DNA of 64,000 nucleotides from CBDDEH01 sp965226865 (GCA_965226865.1 CBDDEH010000004.1:124001-188000), one strand, 5' to 3'. Positions 34,306 to 43,359 are shown, counted from the first letter of the stretch. Translations and numbers: made by a program. The notes: generated by a model not told the origin, from the sequence alone.

Positions 34306-36837
34306 ATGATGATTTCGAGCAAGTCTCGTATTGGTATCGTCGTCATGATCGCCCTTGCGTTGCTCACGGCCTGCGCCGACCCTGAACCTGTCGTACAGGC
34401 TCCCACCCAGTTGCCGACCCCGACTCCCACGGCTACGCCGACACCATCAGCGGTATATGCCAGCCTCACACCTGACGCCGCTTTGGCGACTCCCGTTAGT
34501 GCGTCGGTGGCGGAGGTTGTCTCCCCGGTCCGCGCCGTACCCATCGACTCTACGACGACTCCAACCGCAATGCCATCACCAACCCCTGTTCGTCAGACAC
34601 CAACACCGACATCTTCGCCGACGCCGGAACCTGTTTCCGTTCCAACGCCAGCGCCAACCGCCACACTATCGCCAACACCTACGCCAACCGCCACGTCATC
34701 GCCAACACCCACTCCTACCGCCACCCCGACACCCACATCTACGCCTACTCCCACACCGACCGCTACGCCGGACCCTGTGCTCACAATCCTTGCGGACTAC
34801 CACCCGAAGCTGCGGGAGGCCATTCTACGCCCTGCGCCGGACACGGCGGGGGACAAGGCGTTTCTGGCAGACGGTGAACTGTCAGAGAGCGAGCTGAGAG
34901 CCTTGGAACGGGCCCAAAGTGTCTTCGGCATCCCAGCTTTCTACAATGCTTGGGAACTGGATACGTTGGAGGCGAACGAGGTGCAGGCGGCGCTGTACAT
35001 GCTTTCCTTCTATGACCCGTACACGGTGGTCAACGACATCACGGCAGATCCCGCTGACCCGGAGGCAGAGGGCGCCAGGATGACCAGAGCGTTGGATGAC
35101 TTCGGGGTTTACCCAGGAAGCTGTGTGTACTGCAAGGGCCAGAACTATCCCAGGAAGGAGTGGCGGAATTGGAACTCAAACCCCACATTCCATCGGACCA
35201 AATTGCTGAACTTAGTCCACCACGCCACTGTCCAAGCCGACATGCTCAGCCCATGCGATCTCAACGACTTTTCGGAAGAAGAACTGCTTGCGCTAGGCGT
35301 GATGAAGCCGAACTACGTTGGGGCACGGCTCTTATACGGCGGGGGAATGCTGAGTTTCACTCACTCGGTACGACTCACCAACGAGTTGTTGGACTCGGCG
35401 AGCGAAGGCGCGGCTGCACACGGGGTATCCGACGAGAGGATTGCGAATGCCCCGGGGGTTCTGGTGCAGCCCGGAGAAATCCTTAGCCCTTTCACTCATG
35501 CCATTCAGGCGACAGGCGGACCTCCTACCACAAGGGGGATGGAACTGTGCCTCAAGGCGGTTGAGGGGATCGTGGACTGGGATCGCAAGCGATACGATCA
35601 CTTCGCGGGCCATTGGGTTGATACCATGTCGCCATATATTGAATACATATTCCCAGAGAATCCCTATGTCCCCCCGGTATGGGCAACCTTCCTCGTGTAC
35701 GAATCGGGCGGACAGGATAAGGGCGAACGGCTGGCAGCCCAGTTCAGGGCGCTGAACATGCCCGCAGTAAAGGATCTGGCCGGTATCCGCCTAAATGAAA
35801 ATGCCGAGCGTTTCGTTATATCCTCTGGTAGGTATGGCGTCTTCCTGCCCGCGTTCAGCCTCTACATTCACAGAAACATTGGCTTCGGGCAAACAGAGAA
35901 GGAAGCCGATATTAAGAGAGTGGTTCAGGATATCACTATCCCGAACCATTGCGCCTTGCATCGTGGGGGAGGATCATTTCAATATGGAACCGCGTTTGTA
36001 GAATACGTCTGCGTCAAGAAGGCAAGATCCTTTGATGATCCACCGGAGGGGCCATTCGCGACAATCAGCGCGGGCACTGAACATGTCTGTGCGTTGATGA
36101 CAGACGGAACGCCCGTGTGCTGGGGATCAGAGTCGGATGGCAAGTCCTCACCTCCGGCCGGAGCAAGGTTCACAACCATCAGCGCCGGACCGAACCACAC
36201 GTGCGCCCTAATCGCAGACGGAACGCCCGTGTGCTGGGGAAATGACATAGATGGTCAGTCCTCACCCCCAGCGGGAGAGAAGTTCACGGACATAAGCGCG
36301 GGATTTAGTTACACCTGCGCGCTGAGACAGGACGGCACACCCTCGTGTTGGGGCTACGACATTTTCCGAAGGTCTTCCAATCCCAAGGAAGTAAAGGAGC
36401 TCTTTTACTCGTCGAGATTCCGGGAGATAGACGCAGGTGAGATTTATGATGCCTGCGGGCTGCTTGCAGACGGCGGGATGCTGTGCAACACAGGCCGTTC
36501 ATTTCAGATTGAACAGGATGTTCATTCCATCAGCTCAGGTATACACGCTCGCTGCGCGCTGCGGAGAGACGGATCGCCGCTGTGCTGGGGACCAAATGAT
36601 TTCACCCCGCCAGCCGGTGAGAAGTTCACGGACATAAGTGTAGGCTCGAGCAGTCTAGCCTGCGGACTGAGAACAGACGGCACGGCGGTGTGCTGGGGAC
36701 AATGGGCTTCGGTATCGCCGTCTGCCGGGGCGAAGTTCATAGACATCAGTGTTCCCTCTGCCAGGCGAGCTGACGGCGGGTACGGCTACGTCTGTGCGCT
36801 TAGTGAAAACGGGGCGGCGGCCTGCTGGCGGCATTGA
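34306..36837 (+). CDS. RCC1-repeat lipoprotein with Thr/Pro linker
   Basis: 843 residues from ATG 34306 (the frame is open to 34201 but the signal starts here). The lipoprotein signal SRIGIVVMIALALLTAC anchors it outside the cell. Residues about 28-160 are a TPTPTPTAT-type low-complexity linker. About 165-580 is an unrecognised globular region with C-x-Y-C-K-G, HHATVQADML and a second cysteine set (LHRGGGSF after C). From about 585 to the end are seven or so RCC1-like units of roughly 40 residues, with the hallmark CAL-x-x-DGTPVCWG and SPPAGAKFT-x-ISAG. RCC1 propellers bind proteins or surfaces. An extracellular binding role is inferred. Confidence 0.75.
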   Translation: MMISSKSRIGIVVMIALALLTACADPEPVVQAPTQLPTPTPTATPTPSAVYASLTPDAALATPVSASVAEVVSPVRAVPIDSTTTPTAMPSPTPVRQTPTPTSSPTPEPVSVPTPAPTATLSPTPTPTATSSPTPTPTATPTPTSTPTPTPTATPDPVLTILADYHPKLREAILRPAPDTAGDKAFLADGELSESELRALERAQSVFGIPAFYNAWELDTLEANEVQAALYMLSFYDPYTVVNDITADPADPEAEGARMTRALDDFGVYPGSCVYCKGQNYPRKEWRNWNSNPTFHRTKLLNLVHHATVQADMLSPCDLNDFSEEELLALGVMKPNYVGARLLYGGGMLSFTHSVRLTNELLDSASEGAAAHGVSDERIANAPGVLVQPGEILSPFTHAIQATGGPPTTRGMELCLKAVEGIVDWDRKRYDHFAGHWVDTMSPYIEYIFPENPYVPPVWATFLVYESGGQDKGERLAAQFRALNMPAVKDLAGIRLNENAERFVISSGRYGVFLPAFSLYIHRNIGFGQTEKEADIKRVVQDITIPNHCALHRGGGSFQYGTAFVEYVCVKKARSFDDPPEGPFATISAGTEHVCALMTDGTPVCWGSESDGKSSPPAGARFTTISAGPNHTCALIADGTPVCWGNDIDGQSSPPAGEKFTDISAGFSYTCALRQDGTPSCWGYDIFRRSSNPKEVKELFYSSRFREIDAGEIYDACGLLADGGMLCNTGRSFQIEQDVHSISSGIHARCALRRDGSPLCWGPNDFTPPAGEKFTDISVGSSSLACGLRTDGTAVCWGQWASVSPSAGAKFIDISVPSARRADGGYGYVCALSENGAAACWRH

Positions 36838-37327
36838 CGCTCTCGTCGCTACGGAAATTGCCGAACCCAGTCCCCTACTCCTCGGCAGGCGGAGGCGGCT
36901 GGGAGCCGGGTCGACGGTTATGAGCATGGCGCGCGTCGAGTGGGTGAAGTCGATGACGGCCTGGACGGAGGCGAGGGACGTTACGCGATCCCATAGGGGG
37001 GTGTCTACGCCAATGACCTGCCTCGATAGTTGCACCACCTGTTTTGTTACACCGGCAATCATGGGGACTAGCAGGCTGCGGAAGAAAGGTAAGGCGCTCA
37101 GCCGCAGTGTATGGAGCCTCAACTGTCTCGGCGGCATTCGGCATGTGATAGGCCAATTCGAATAATTCGTTCAGAACACGCGATAGGACGGCGTTTATCG
37201 TCGGACAGTTTTCGGCCCTGGGTAGACAGCAGAGTTTTTCCGCAGCCTGCTAAACTGCTATGAAAGTCCGGGGATTTTCATCAGTGGTGGTGAACCACGG
37301 ATTCATGTTCGCTAATACCAAGGTGAG
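36838..37327. other. Stretch without a supportable gene
   Basis: About 490 bases after the RCC1 gene. Frames on both strands are short and overlap. Nothing RNA-like or repetitive was recognised. Confidence 0.4.
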
Positions 37328-38216
37328 ATGTGCATTTCGAGGGTCTTGAAGGCTACCGAAGGGACTCCACAGAACCTCATATCACCCATAGTCCCCAACT
37401 GGGTGACCACAGATATTGCGGTCTAGCGATGAGGTGGTATTTCTGATAGACACCCAGGCGGGCCGGATGCAGTTACTACCAGCCGAAACACACGACGTTG
37501 AGGGCGGACCACACCCCGACTCGTGGGAGTACCGGATAACGCTGGGCGGACCTTCCCAAACGCTTACCCACGACTTTGTACCGGCGTCCAGTGTGCTTCA
37601 CTTCAAGTACGCCGTAGACCCTACGCGGCCTTGGCGTGGCAACGGGCCTATCTAAGTGGCGGCGCTGGCGGGTACTCTGAGCGCCGAAACGGTGAAGCAG
37701 CTATCAGACGAAGCTAGCGGGCCAGTGGGCAGGCTGCTAGGTATCCCCAAGGATGGGGATGACGACACAGTGACCAACCTCAAGACTGACATACGTGACG
37801 CTAGGGGCAGGGTAGCCTTGCTTGAAGTGGGTGATTGGGGCAACGTGGGCGGTGGCAACACGGACCTCGAAAGTAAGAGGTTCGGGGCGGAGCCGCCACA
37901 AAGCCTTGTCAACCTGCACTCGCTGGCCTCACGGGAGATCATGAACGCTTGCGGCCTCAACATCGCGCTATTCGGTGAGGGCACGGCGTCGGCTGTTAGG
38001 GAAGCTTGGCGGCTGTGCCTGTTCGGAGTCCTATCACCCTTGGGGCGGCTGGTGGAGTCGGAGCTACAGGACAAGCTGGAAGATAGCGTGACGCTATCCT
38101 GGCAAGAATTAAGAGCGTCGGACCTCTCCGGGAGAGCTAGAGCGATGCAATCGATGGTGAATGGCGGGATGGAGGTATCCCAAGCGGTAGCGGTCGCGGG
38201 CCTTATGGTGGAATAG
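37328..38216 (+). pseudogene. Phage portal protein (HK97-like), broken
   Basis: Three pieces line up as one portal protein. SRVLKATEGTPQNLISPIVP (from 37328) meets a frameshift near 37425. DEVVFLIDTQAGRMQLLPAE continues through SSVLHFKYAVDPTRPWRGNG to a TAA at 37653-37655. After that the same frame resumes VAALAGTLSAETVKQL and runs to 38216 with IMNACGLNIALFGEG and DLSGRARAMQSMV. The TAA sits where portal proteins have Gln (GPIQVAALAG), a single C-to-T change. No terminase, capsid or protease gene is beside it, so it is a prophage remnant. Confidence 0.75.
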
Positions 38217-38285
38217 GGTATCATCTATACCGACACATAATAGACGTAAATAATGACACAAGGGCAGTAAGGGTTGTGTTTTTAG

Positions 38286-38645
38286 CTACGCTTCTAATGA
38301 CTCCCACTCATCTCGATCCATCTTCTCTTGCATGGACGTCCGGATGTTGCCTTCCATGACGTCGTTCAAGGATGACGGCTGGGTTGCTCGCAGAGTCGTC
38401 GGCAACCCGTAGTCGAGGGACTTGCAAGGGACATACTTGTAGAGGATGTCAGGTAGTTCAAGCATCCCCTCCACTTGCCGCCTAACCCATTCTTCCTCCG
38501 ACTTACGACGCAGGTGGAGTTCGAAGATGGCGGCAAAGATCTCCTTGCGGCGCTCGGGCGGGAAGGTGTTTACGAAATCAGAGACGCCAGCTGGGTAGTC
38601 GCGAGGATTGTAGCTAGAGTAGCGTTCCATCACATCCTCAGCCAC
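38286..38645 (-). CDS. DUF2971-like protein, probably truncated
   Basis: 119 residues. After a helical lead (PPERRKEIFAAIFELHLRRK) the sequence ILYKYVPCKSLDYGLPTTLR then SSLNDVMEGN resembles the start of DUF2971 proteins (LYKY..., then S-x-F/L-N-D). The domain normally extends another 150 residues, but here the frame ends soon after. The AT-rich region on its right side may mark a deletion. Function unknown, often found in defence-rich regions. Confidence 0.45.
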   Translation of the reverse strand: MAEDVMERYSSYNPRDYPAGVSDFVNTFPPERRKEIFAAIFELHLRRKSEEEWVRRQVEGMLELPDILYKYVPCKSLDYGLPTTLRATQPSSLNDVMEGNIRTSMQEKMDRDEWESLEA

Positions 38646-38690
38646 GCCACTGAAGGGATTTGTAGACTTGGATAGTTGGCAGTTGTTCCA

Positions 38691-38742
38691 TGGTGGGGCC
38701 TATTCTGACGATAGATAGAACCGTATTCGAGATGGGGCCGGG
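38691..38742 (-). repeat. Half-palindrome repeat, copy C
   Basis: In reverse complement it reads CCCGGCCCCATCTCGAATAC, GGTTCTATCTATCG, AGGCCCCACC, a diverged single arm of the 32029-32120 palindrome. It lies about 30 bases before IS1380 copy 2. Confidence 0.6.
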
Positions 38743-38771
38743 ACTCTAAGCCCGGCAGAGATTGGCGTTAC

Positions 38772-40466
38772 CCCGAATCCACCGAAGGACGTCCTTGGGG
38801 ACAGCCATTGAAGAAGCCAGCGGGTGCTCCTCTGAATCTGGGATAATGGTTTTGGAACAGAAACCCGCCCGGAAACAAGGAGCACCCAATAGATGCTGCC
38901 ACAGAACAAACCCGACCGTATCCGCATCCTCTTTGACGACCATCGCCTGGTGGCCAATGCCGGCCTGCTCCTGCCGGCCACCCTAGCCCGGCACCTGGGC
39001 CTGCGGGAACTCGTCGACCATCACCTTGACCTCGGCGGAGCGCCGGGACGGGCGAACACCGGGGACAAGATGCTGACGCTGGTCGCTTCCGCGCTGGCAG
39101 GCGGCGACTGCATCGACGACGCCGATGCGCTGCGCGCCGGGGGGACGGTCGGTGTTCTAGGCTGCGTGGTCAAGGCGCCATCCACCCTGGGGACCTTCCT
39201 GCGCAGCTTCCGGTGGGGGCATGTCCGTCAGCTCGACCGGGTGAGCCGCCAGTTGTTGGCCCGGGCCTGGGCCGCTGGGGCCGGACCCGGCGACTCGCCC
39301 CTGACCATCGACCTGGACTCGACCATCTGCGAGACCTACGGACTGGCCAAGGAGGGAGCGCGCCACCACGGCTATACCGGCGCCCGCGGCTATCACCCGC
39401 TGCTGGCCATTGCCGCCGGCACCGGAGACGTGCTGATGTCCCGGCTGCGCGAGGGCCGGGCCAACACCGCCCGTGGCGCCGCCCACTTCCTGCGTGAGAC
39501 GGTGGGGCGGGTGCGCTACGGCGGGGCCAGGGGACAACTCACGCTACGGGCCGACAGCGGGTTCTACACTCATGGCGTGGTATCCGTCTGCCGCAAGATG
39601 GATGTCCGCTTCTCCATCACCATCCGCCAGCGTGCCAGCCTGCGGGACCTGATCGAGGCGATACCAGAGGAGGACTGGACTCCCATTCCCCACTGGATGG
39701 ACGGCGCCGCCGATGTCGCCGAGACGACTTACACCCCGTTCCAGACCAAGCCGGACGCCCCGCCGGCGCGGCTCATTGTCCGGCGGGTGAAGCCGACACC
39801 CGGTTCCCAGCTGGCCCTCTTCGCCAGATACAGCTATCACGGCTTCATCACCGACCGGGACGGGGAGTTGCTCGAACTGGAGGCCGATCATCGCCGCCAC
39901 GCCGAGGTCGAGAACGCCATACGCGACCTCAAGTACGGCGTCGGGCTGAACCACATGCCGTCGGGGCGCTTCGCCGCCAACGGCGCCTGGCTGGCGGTAC
40001 AGGTGATGGCGCATAACCTGGCCCGCTGGACGGCGCGGATTGGTCTGGGCGAGCGGACCGTGATCACCAAGACCCTCAGGCGGCGGGTCTTTGCCTTGGC
40101 CGGACGGATCACCCGCTCGGCACGCCGCCTCACTTTGCATCTCCCCCGGCGCTGGCCTTGGGAAACCCAGTTCAGTCGCGCCTTGGCCCGGCTGCAAGCC
40201 ATTCCGTTCCCGGCCTGACGGCCAGCCTGCAACTGACCCAACGTCCCCGCAAACTCGCGCCACCCCGGTCGCGAGAGTCCCCTGCTGCGTATCCTCTCGC
40301 CATCCCGCGCATCGCAACTCCCGCATAGGGCCTTAGGGGCCCTGTGCGGCGACTGAAGACCGTCCGCCGACCTCCCATCTACCCCAAGACCCCAGGCCAT
40401 CTCCCCTGTAGCTCCCTCACCCACCCCCTTCCGCTGTCCTCACGCCGTCCATCGGTGTCCTTCGGG
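38772..40466 (+). mobile_element. IS1380-family insertion sequence, copy 2, right end damaged
   Basis: The left terminal repeat CCCGAATCCACCGAAGGAC (38772-38790) is intact. At the right end the terminal repeat has lost about 9 bases: GTCCTTCGG is followed directly by GCTAA where copy 1 has GTCCTTCGGTGGATTCGGG. The short CGG repeats suggest a slippage deletion. It ends 9 bases before a CRISPR repeat. Without a complete right end this copy probably cannot transpose by itself. Confidence 0.85.
38893..40218 (+). CDS. IS1380-family transposase, copy 2
   Basis: 441 residues, intact frame, same catalytic layout as copy 1 (LTIDLDSTICETYG, LTLRADSGFYTH, EVENAIRDLKYGVG). Differences from copy 1 are concentrated in three or four short blocks: about residues 25-35, around 128, 216-233 and 386-390. 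Hundreds of bases between are identical. The enzyme could act in trans on copy 1 or on the solo end at 10366. Confidence 0.93.
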   Translation: MLPQNKPDRIRILFDDHRLVANAGLLLPATLARHLGLRELVDHHLDLGGAPGRANTGDKMLTLVASALAGGDCIDDADALRAGGTVGVLGCVVKAPSTLGTFLRSFRWGHVRQLDRVSRQLLARAWAAGAGPGDSPLTIDLDSTICETYGLAKEGARHHGYTGARGYHPLLAIAAGTGDVLMSRLREGRANTARGAAHFLRETVGRVRYGGARGQLTLRADSGFYTHGVVSVCRKMDVRFSITIRQRASLRDLIEAIPEEDWTPIPHWMDGAADVAETTYTPFQTKPDAPPARLIVRRVKPTPGSQLALFARYSYHGFITDRDGELLELEADHRRHAEVENAIRDLKYGVGLNHMPSGRFAANGAWLAVQVMAHNLARWTARIGLGERTVITKTLRRRVFALAGRITRSARRLTLHLPRRWPWETQFSRALARLQAIPFPA

Positions 40467-40475
40467 CTAAACCCT

Positions 40476-40503
40476 GGTTCCCCCGCACACGCGGGGATAG
40501 ACC
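40476..40503 (+). CRISPR. Solitary CRISPR repeat beside IS1380
   Basis: A 28 bp repeat starting GGTTCCCCCGCACACG and ending GGGATAGACC, identical to the repeats at 40937 and 40998 and in the same orientation. No second repeat follows at the expected 61 bp distance. It is probably the last unit of an array whose other part was removed when the IS1380 copy arrived. Confidence 0.75.
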
Positions 40504-40936
40504 GTCAAGCGGTTGTTCGGGTCATATGACACAACTTTTAGCTGCCTGTGCCATTCCTGTGTCAACGATGTGCTGCCATCGGCAGGCGGATTGTGGATGA
40601 TCCCCATTGCTGTATGTGCGATAGATGACGAATAACGTGGCTATGACGGCTGATTAGCCTACGGATTCCGTACTGACACAAAAAGCACCGGAAAGAGCTA
40701 GCCTATATACATGAGGGGAGGGTCATGTTGTGGGGCTCCGATGCCATGATGGATGATGTGGTGAAAACCCTCGCACGTAGACTCTTTCCGGGAAAACGTG
40801 TGTTTCTGTGTCAAACCCCTGATAGATAGATAGATTTATATCTAAATTATTATATATATAGGGGCACAAACGCGACACAAACGCGACACAATGGTTGAAA
40901 TGCCCGTGTCAGCACCTAAATCACTTGACTTCTAAC
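40504..40936 (+). promoter_or_regulatory. CRISPR leader region with recurring TGACACA motifs
   Basis: 433 bases between the solitary repeat and the array. The last 130 bases are AT-rich (TAGATAGATAGATTTATATC, then TTATATATATA), as expected for a leader. The motif TGACACA/TGTGTCA or a one-base variant occurs about seven times (near 40526, 40558, 40674, 40808, 40870, 40881, 40906). An ATG at 40724 after GAGGGGAGGG opens a 34-codon frame, which is weak evidence for a small peptide. Confidence 0.5.
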
Positions 40937-41086
40937 GGTTCCCCCGCACACGCGGGGATAGACCTTTTTGTAACAGTGGTCATGTACCCAAACGGACGGT
41001 TCCCCCGCACACGCGGGGATAGACCCTATTGAGGCTACACAACAGGACGTGCCCCACGGGTTCCCCAACGAAACACGGCGAAAGCC
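40937..41086 (+). CRISPR. Short type I-E-like CRISPR array (3 repeats, 2 spacers)
   Basis: Repeats at 40937-40964 and 40998-41025 are identical 28-mers, and a degenerate third at 41059-41086 begins GGTTCCCC. Spacers are 33 bp (40965-40997 and 41026-41058), giving the 61 bp period usual for type I-E. The repeat resembles type I-E repeats (GTTCCCC...GGGGATA-A/G-ACC). The AT-rich leader on the left and the degenerate repeat on the right agree on left-to-right transcription. No cas gene is in the window. Confidence 0.85.
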
Positions 41087-41469
41087 ATACTTTCCAGTAC
41101 ACCATAGACCTCTCGCCGCCGCCAAAGAAGACAAAGACCAAACCGGCCAGGAAGGCCAAGCCAAAGGTCACGAAGCCGCCCAAGCAGAGAGTCAGCATCA
41201 CCCCAGAGGAACGGGCCCAGCGCCGGCAAGCTTACGAACAAGCCAGGAACCAGCTCCCACACCGCAGGGAGCAACACCGGGTTGAGGCAAAGGAACGCCA
41301 CCGGCAAGCAAAGGAGTTGGGCCTTTGCCGGACCTGCCAAAGCCCCGCCGTACCGGGCCAGACCCGGTGCCAAGACTGCATCGAGAAACGCCGGCTGCAG
41401 CGGATTCAGGCCAGGGAGAAGGCTACCCAGCAGAGGCACGGGGCCCTGGACCAGCCATTGCTCTTTTGA
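41029..41469 (+). CDS. Basic zinc-binding-type protein overlapping the CRISPR end
   Basis: Up to 146 residues. The only usual in-frame start is TTG 41029, inside spacer 2, and the first 20 codons cross the degenerate repeat, so the true 5' end is probably lost or lies later. A Lys/Pro-rich stretch (PPPKKTKTKPARKAKPKVTK) precedes a long basic helix (PEERAQRRQAYEQARNQLPH) and a C-terminal C-x2-C...C-x2-C pair (LCRTCQSPAVPGQTRCQDCI), likely binding zinc. Small proteins with this tail are common in mobile regions. Function unknown. Confidence 0.5.
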   Translation: MRLHNRTCPTGSPTKHGESHTFQYTIDLSPPPKKTKTKPARKAKPKVTKPPKQRVSITPEERAQRRQAYEQARNQLPHRREQHRVEAKERHRQAKELGLCRTCQSPAVPGQTRCQDCIEKRRLQRIQAREKATQQRHGALDQPLLF

Positions 41470-42078
41470 GGACAGGCCCAGGGCATAGGCCGGTGATGAC
41501 ACCGTCTGACGACGGCCCCCAGGAGCTAGGCACCATGACCGGTCCAATCAGGACCAACCCAAGGGTGGCGGGAGAGGACAACTCTGGGGCAACATCCTCG
41601 AACGTTTGAGACCATCGGCGCCTGGCGGCGGCACGACGGGAGTGAACCCAAGAAACGGGGAGAAGCTGGCCGGCATGGCGGGGACGGCCCAGTACCAGAG
41701 GAAGAGGTAGCGGGCCCACGACAGCCTGCTGCATCCGATGCCCGAGCCACGTCACCGGTGCGGCGGACGGACCCGGGCTTTCGGTGTCAGACGAGGACCA
41801 AGCAGCCAATCCGCCGGCGGAGCGGGGAACTCGTGCCGGGGAAGGCAGAGTACGCCAGAACTCCGTTGACATTGCGCCGCGGCAGAGAGGTGCCTAAACC
41901 CTACAGACCAAGCCTTGGCCGCAAAGCCGCCTGGATCCAAAGCAGCTGAGGATAGCCAACCAATTACATCGATCATCAGCGCAAGCCGACGACTCCAGCA
42001 CGTAACCGAAAGCGGACGAGCAATCCTACCTGACAAAAACTAAAACAGCGTATTCTGAATTGGAACCTCCCCTGCAAC
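41470..42078. other. Stretch without a supportable gene
   Basis: About 600 bases. Short frames such as 41758-41949 (plus) and 41752-42036 (minus) overlap each other and have no start signals. I see no repeats or RNA genes. Confidence 0.4.
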
Positions 42079-42837
42079 TTACCGCAGAAACTTGATGGCA
42101 ACACCCTTACGAGGAGGGAAAGTACCGACGCGGGATTGACCACGAACTTCAAGCCTGCCTTGGACCTGCAACGGCTTTAGTGCCTTACCCCGCAGATGTG
42201 CCACTCGGAACAAGGTTCCGTCTCCTCTCAAAAAATCGTCCAACTCCTCGACAGTTACCCAACGGTCATATCCAAACTTGCATACCAAGTCATCGACCAG
42301 CTCTGGGAAATAGTCTGTGGAGTCCTGGTCAAACAGCGGAGACAAATTGCGGTGAACCCCGTTAAAACGGTAGGAACCATCTCCAGCGGCACTCCACATT
42401 GCATCTTTCATCTTCTCGCAACCAAGAGCATTCTTGGTACCGAAGAAAAGCGTGTACACATATCTCCCACCCTCCCATATGGCGAACTTCAAAACGTATG
42501 CGGCACCCTGCGAGCGGAATCTAAGCTCAAGAGCATCGCAGTAGTCTTCGGGGGAAGAACCGACGGGAACGTCATCTCCAACCAAGTCGACCAAGTACGG
42601 GTGAACCTCAGGTGTACGACCCAACCGCACTGCTGTCTGGTGCATGAATGAAAACAGCACCTCGGCACGGGGAACAGCTAAAATGTCGCCAATCAGGTCC
42701 ATCGACACGCCCTTCAACCCCTTCGGGTCGAGCATCACGAATAAAGGAGTTCCAGTAGAGCGGCAGTCAGAAAGGATGTCTGGCATAACATCGGCACAGA
42801 TGGCGTGTTCAACGGAGAACGACATTCCATCGAACAA
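42079..42837 (-). CDS. Three-Cys-motif partner protein (TcmP-like), N-terminally truncated
   Basis: 252 residues from the first ATG. The frame is open up to 42939 without a start. The middle matches the TcmP pattern: GTPLFVMLDPKGLKGVSMDL, then AEVLFSFMHQ and VYTLFFGTKNALGCEKMKDA then MWSAAGDGSYRF. Upstream codons (KLRHYLDFRFVDSDPKAVAH) join the very start of the family to a position after the usual DGFAGPG segment, so about 50-60 residues of the nucleotide-binding-like core seem deleted. TcmP normally sits beside a three-Cys-motif (Gp37/Gp68-like) partner, which is absent here. Probably non-functional. Confidence 0.65.
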   Translation of the reverse strand: MFDGMSFSVEHAICADVMPDILSDCRSTGTPLFVMLDPKGLKGVSMDLIGDILAVPRAEVLFSFMHQTAVRLGRTPEVHPYLVDLVGDDVPVGSSPEDYCDALELRFRSQGAAYVLKFAIWEGGRYVYTLFFGTKNALGCEKMKDAMWSAAGDGSYRFNGVHRNLSPLFDQDSTDYFPELVDDLVCKFGYDRWVTVEELDDFLRGDGTLFRVAHLRGKALKPLQVQGRLEVRGQSRVGTFPPRKGVAIKFLR

Positions 42838-42941
42838 CTGCTCCCTGGTAAGCAGGGAACGTAAGTGGGCAACAGCCTTTGGGTCAGAGTCAACGAACCG
42901 GAAATCCAGGTAGTGTCTCAGTTTGAAGTAGGAGGTTAGCT

Positions 42942-43232
42942 ATGGACTTGAACGACGCCTGGATCAATCCAGAATGGGTAGTTAAAGTAATATCGATGCT
43001 ATGGAGGAAGCGGCACGGAGCTAGTGGTGACGAACCGCTCGTCACACCTAGTGGACACGTGCTAACAGCCAGCGAAGCAATCCTTCTGTCGATGTATGGA
43101 CACGTAACGAACGTGCTTGCGAAACAACTAGGAGGGGAAGGAACTGAAGAGATTAACTTGTCTCACGAGATGACGTCATGGTCGATGGAGGTGGGCAAGT
43201 TGCATCAGTTGTGGTTGGGTGACAGTGAGTAA
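42942..43232 (+). CDS. Hypothetical protein
   Basis: 96 residues, ATG 42942 after GGAGGTTAGCT. Mixed helical sequence (NPEWVVKVISMLWRKR, ASEAILLSMYGHVTNVLAK, SMEVGKLHQLWLGD) with no signal or membrane segment. It is divergent from the TcmP-like remnant and overlaps its lost 5' region by position, suggesting the junction formed by deletion. No family recognised. Confidence 0.5.
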   Translation: MDLNDAWINPEWVVKVISMLWRKRHGASGDEPLVTPSGHVLTASEAILLSMYGHVTNVLAKQLGGEGTEEINLSHEMTSWSMEVGKLHQLWLGDSE

Positions 43233-43359
43233 ACTAATCGAGAGTAAATTTGGAATCTTGTGAAGAAAACTGAGACACTACCCCCTACCGCATCAACAGC
43301 AGTAGGGCCTTGGAGGAGAAGGTGCCCGGAAAGGAAAAAACCGGACTGCGTCTATTCTA

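Noticed and set aside
34593..34784. Gly/Val-rich minus-strand frame
   Set aside because: It is the complement of the Thr/Pro-codon linker in the RCC1 lipoprotein, not a real low-complexity protein.
37653..37655. Programmed stop-codon read-through in the portal gene
   Set aside because: A frameshift upstream and the absence of other phage genes make simple decay the better explanation.
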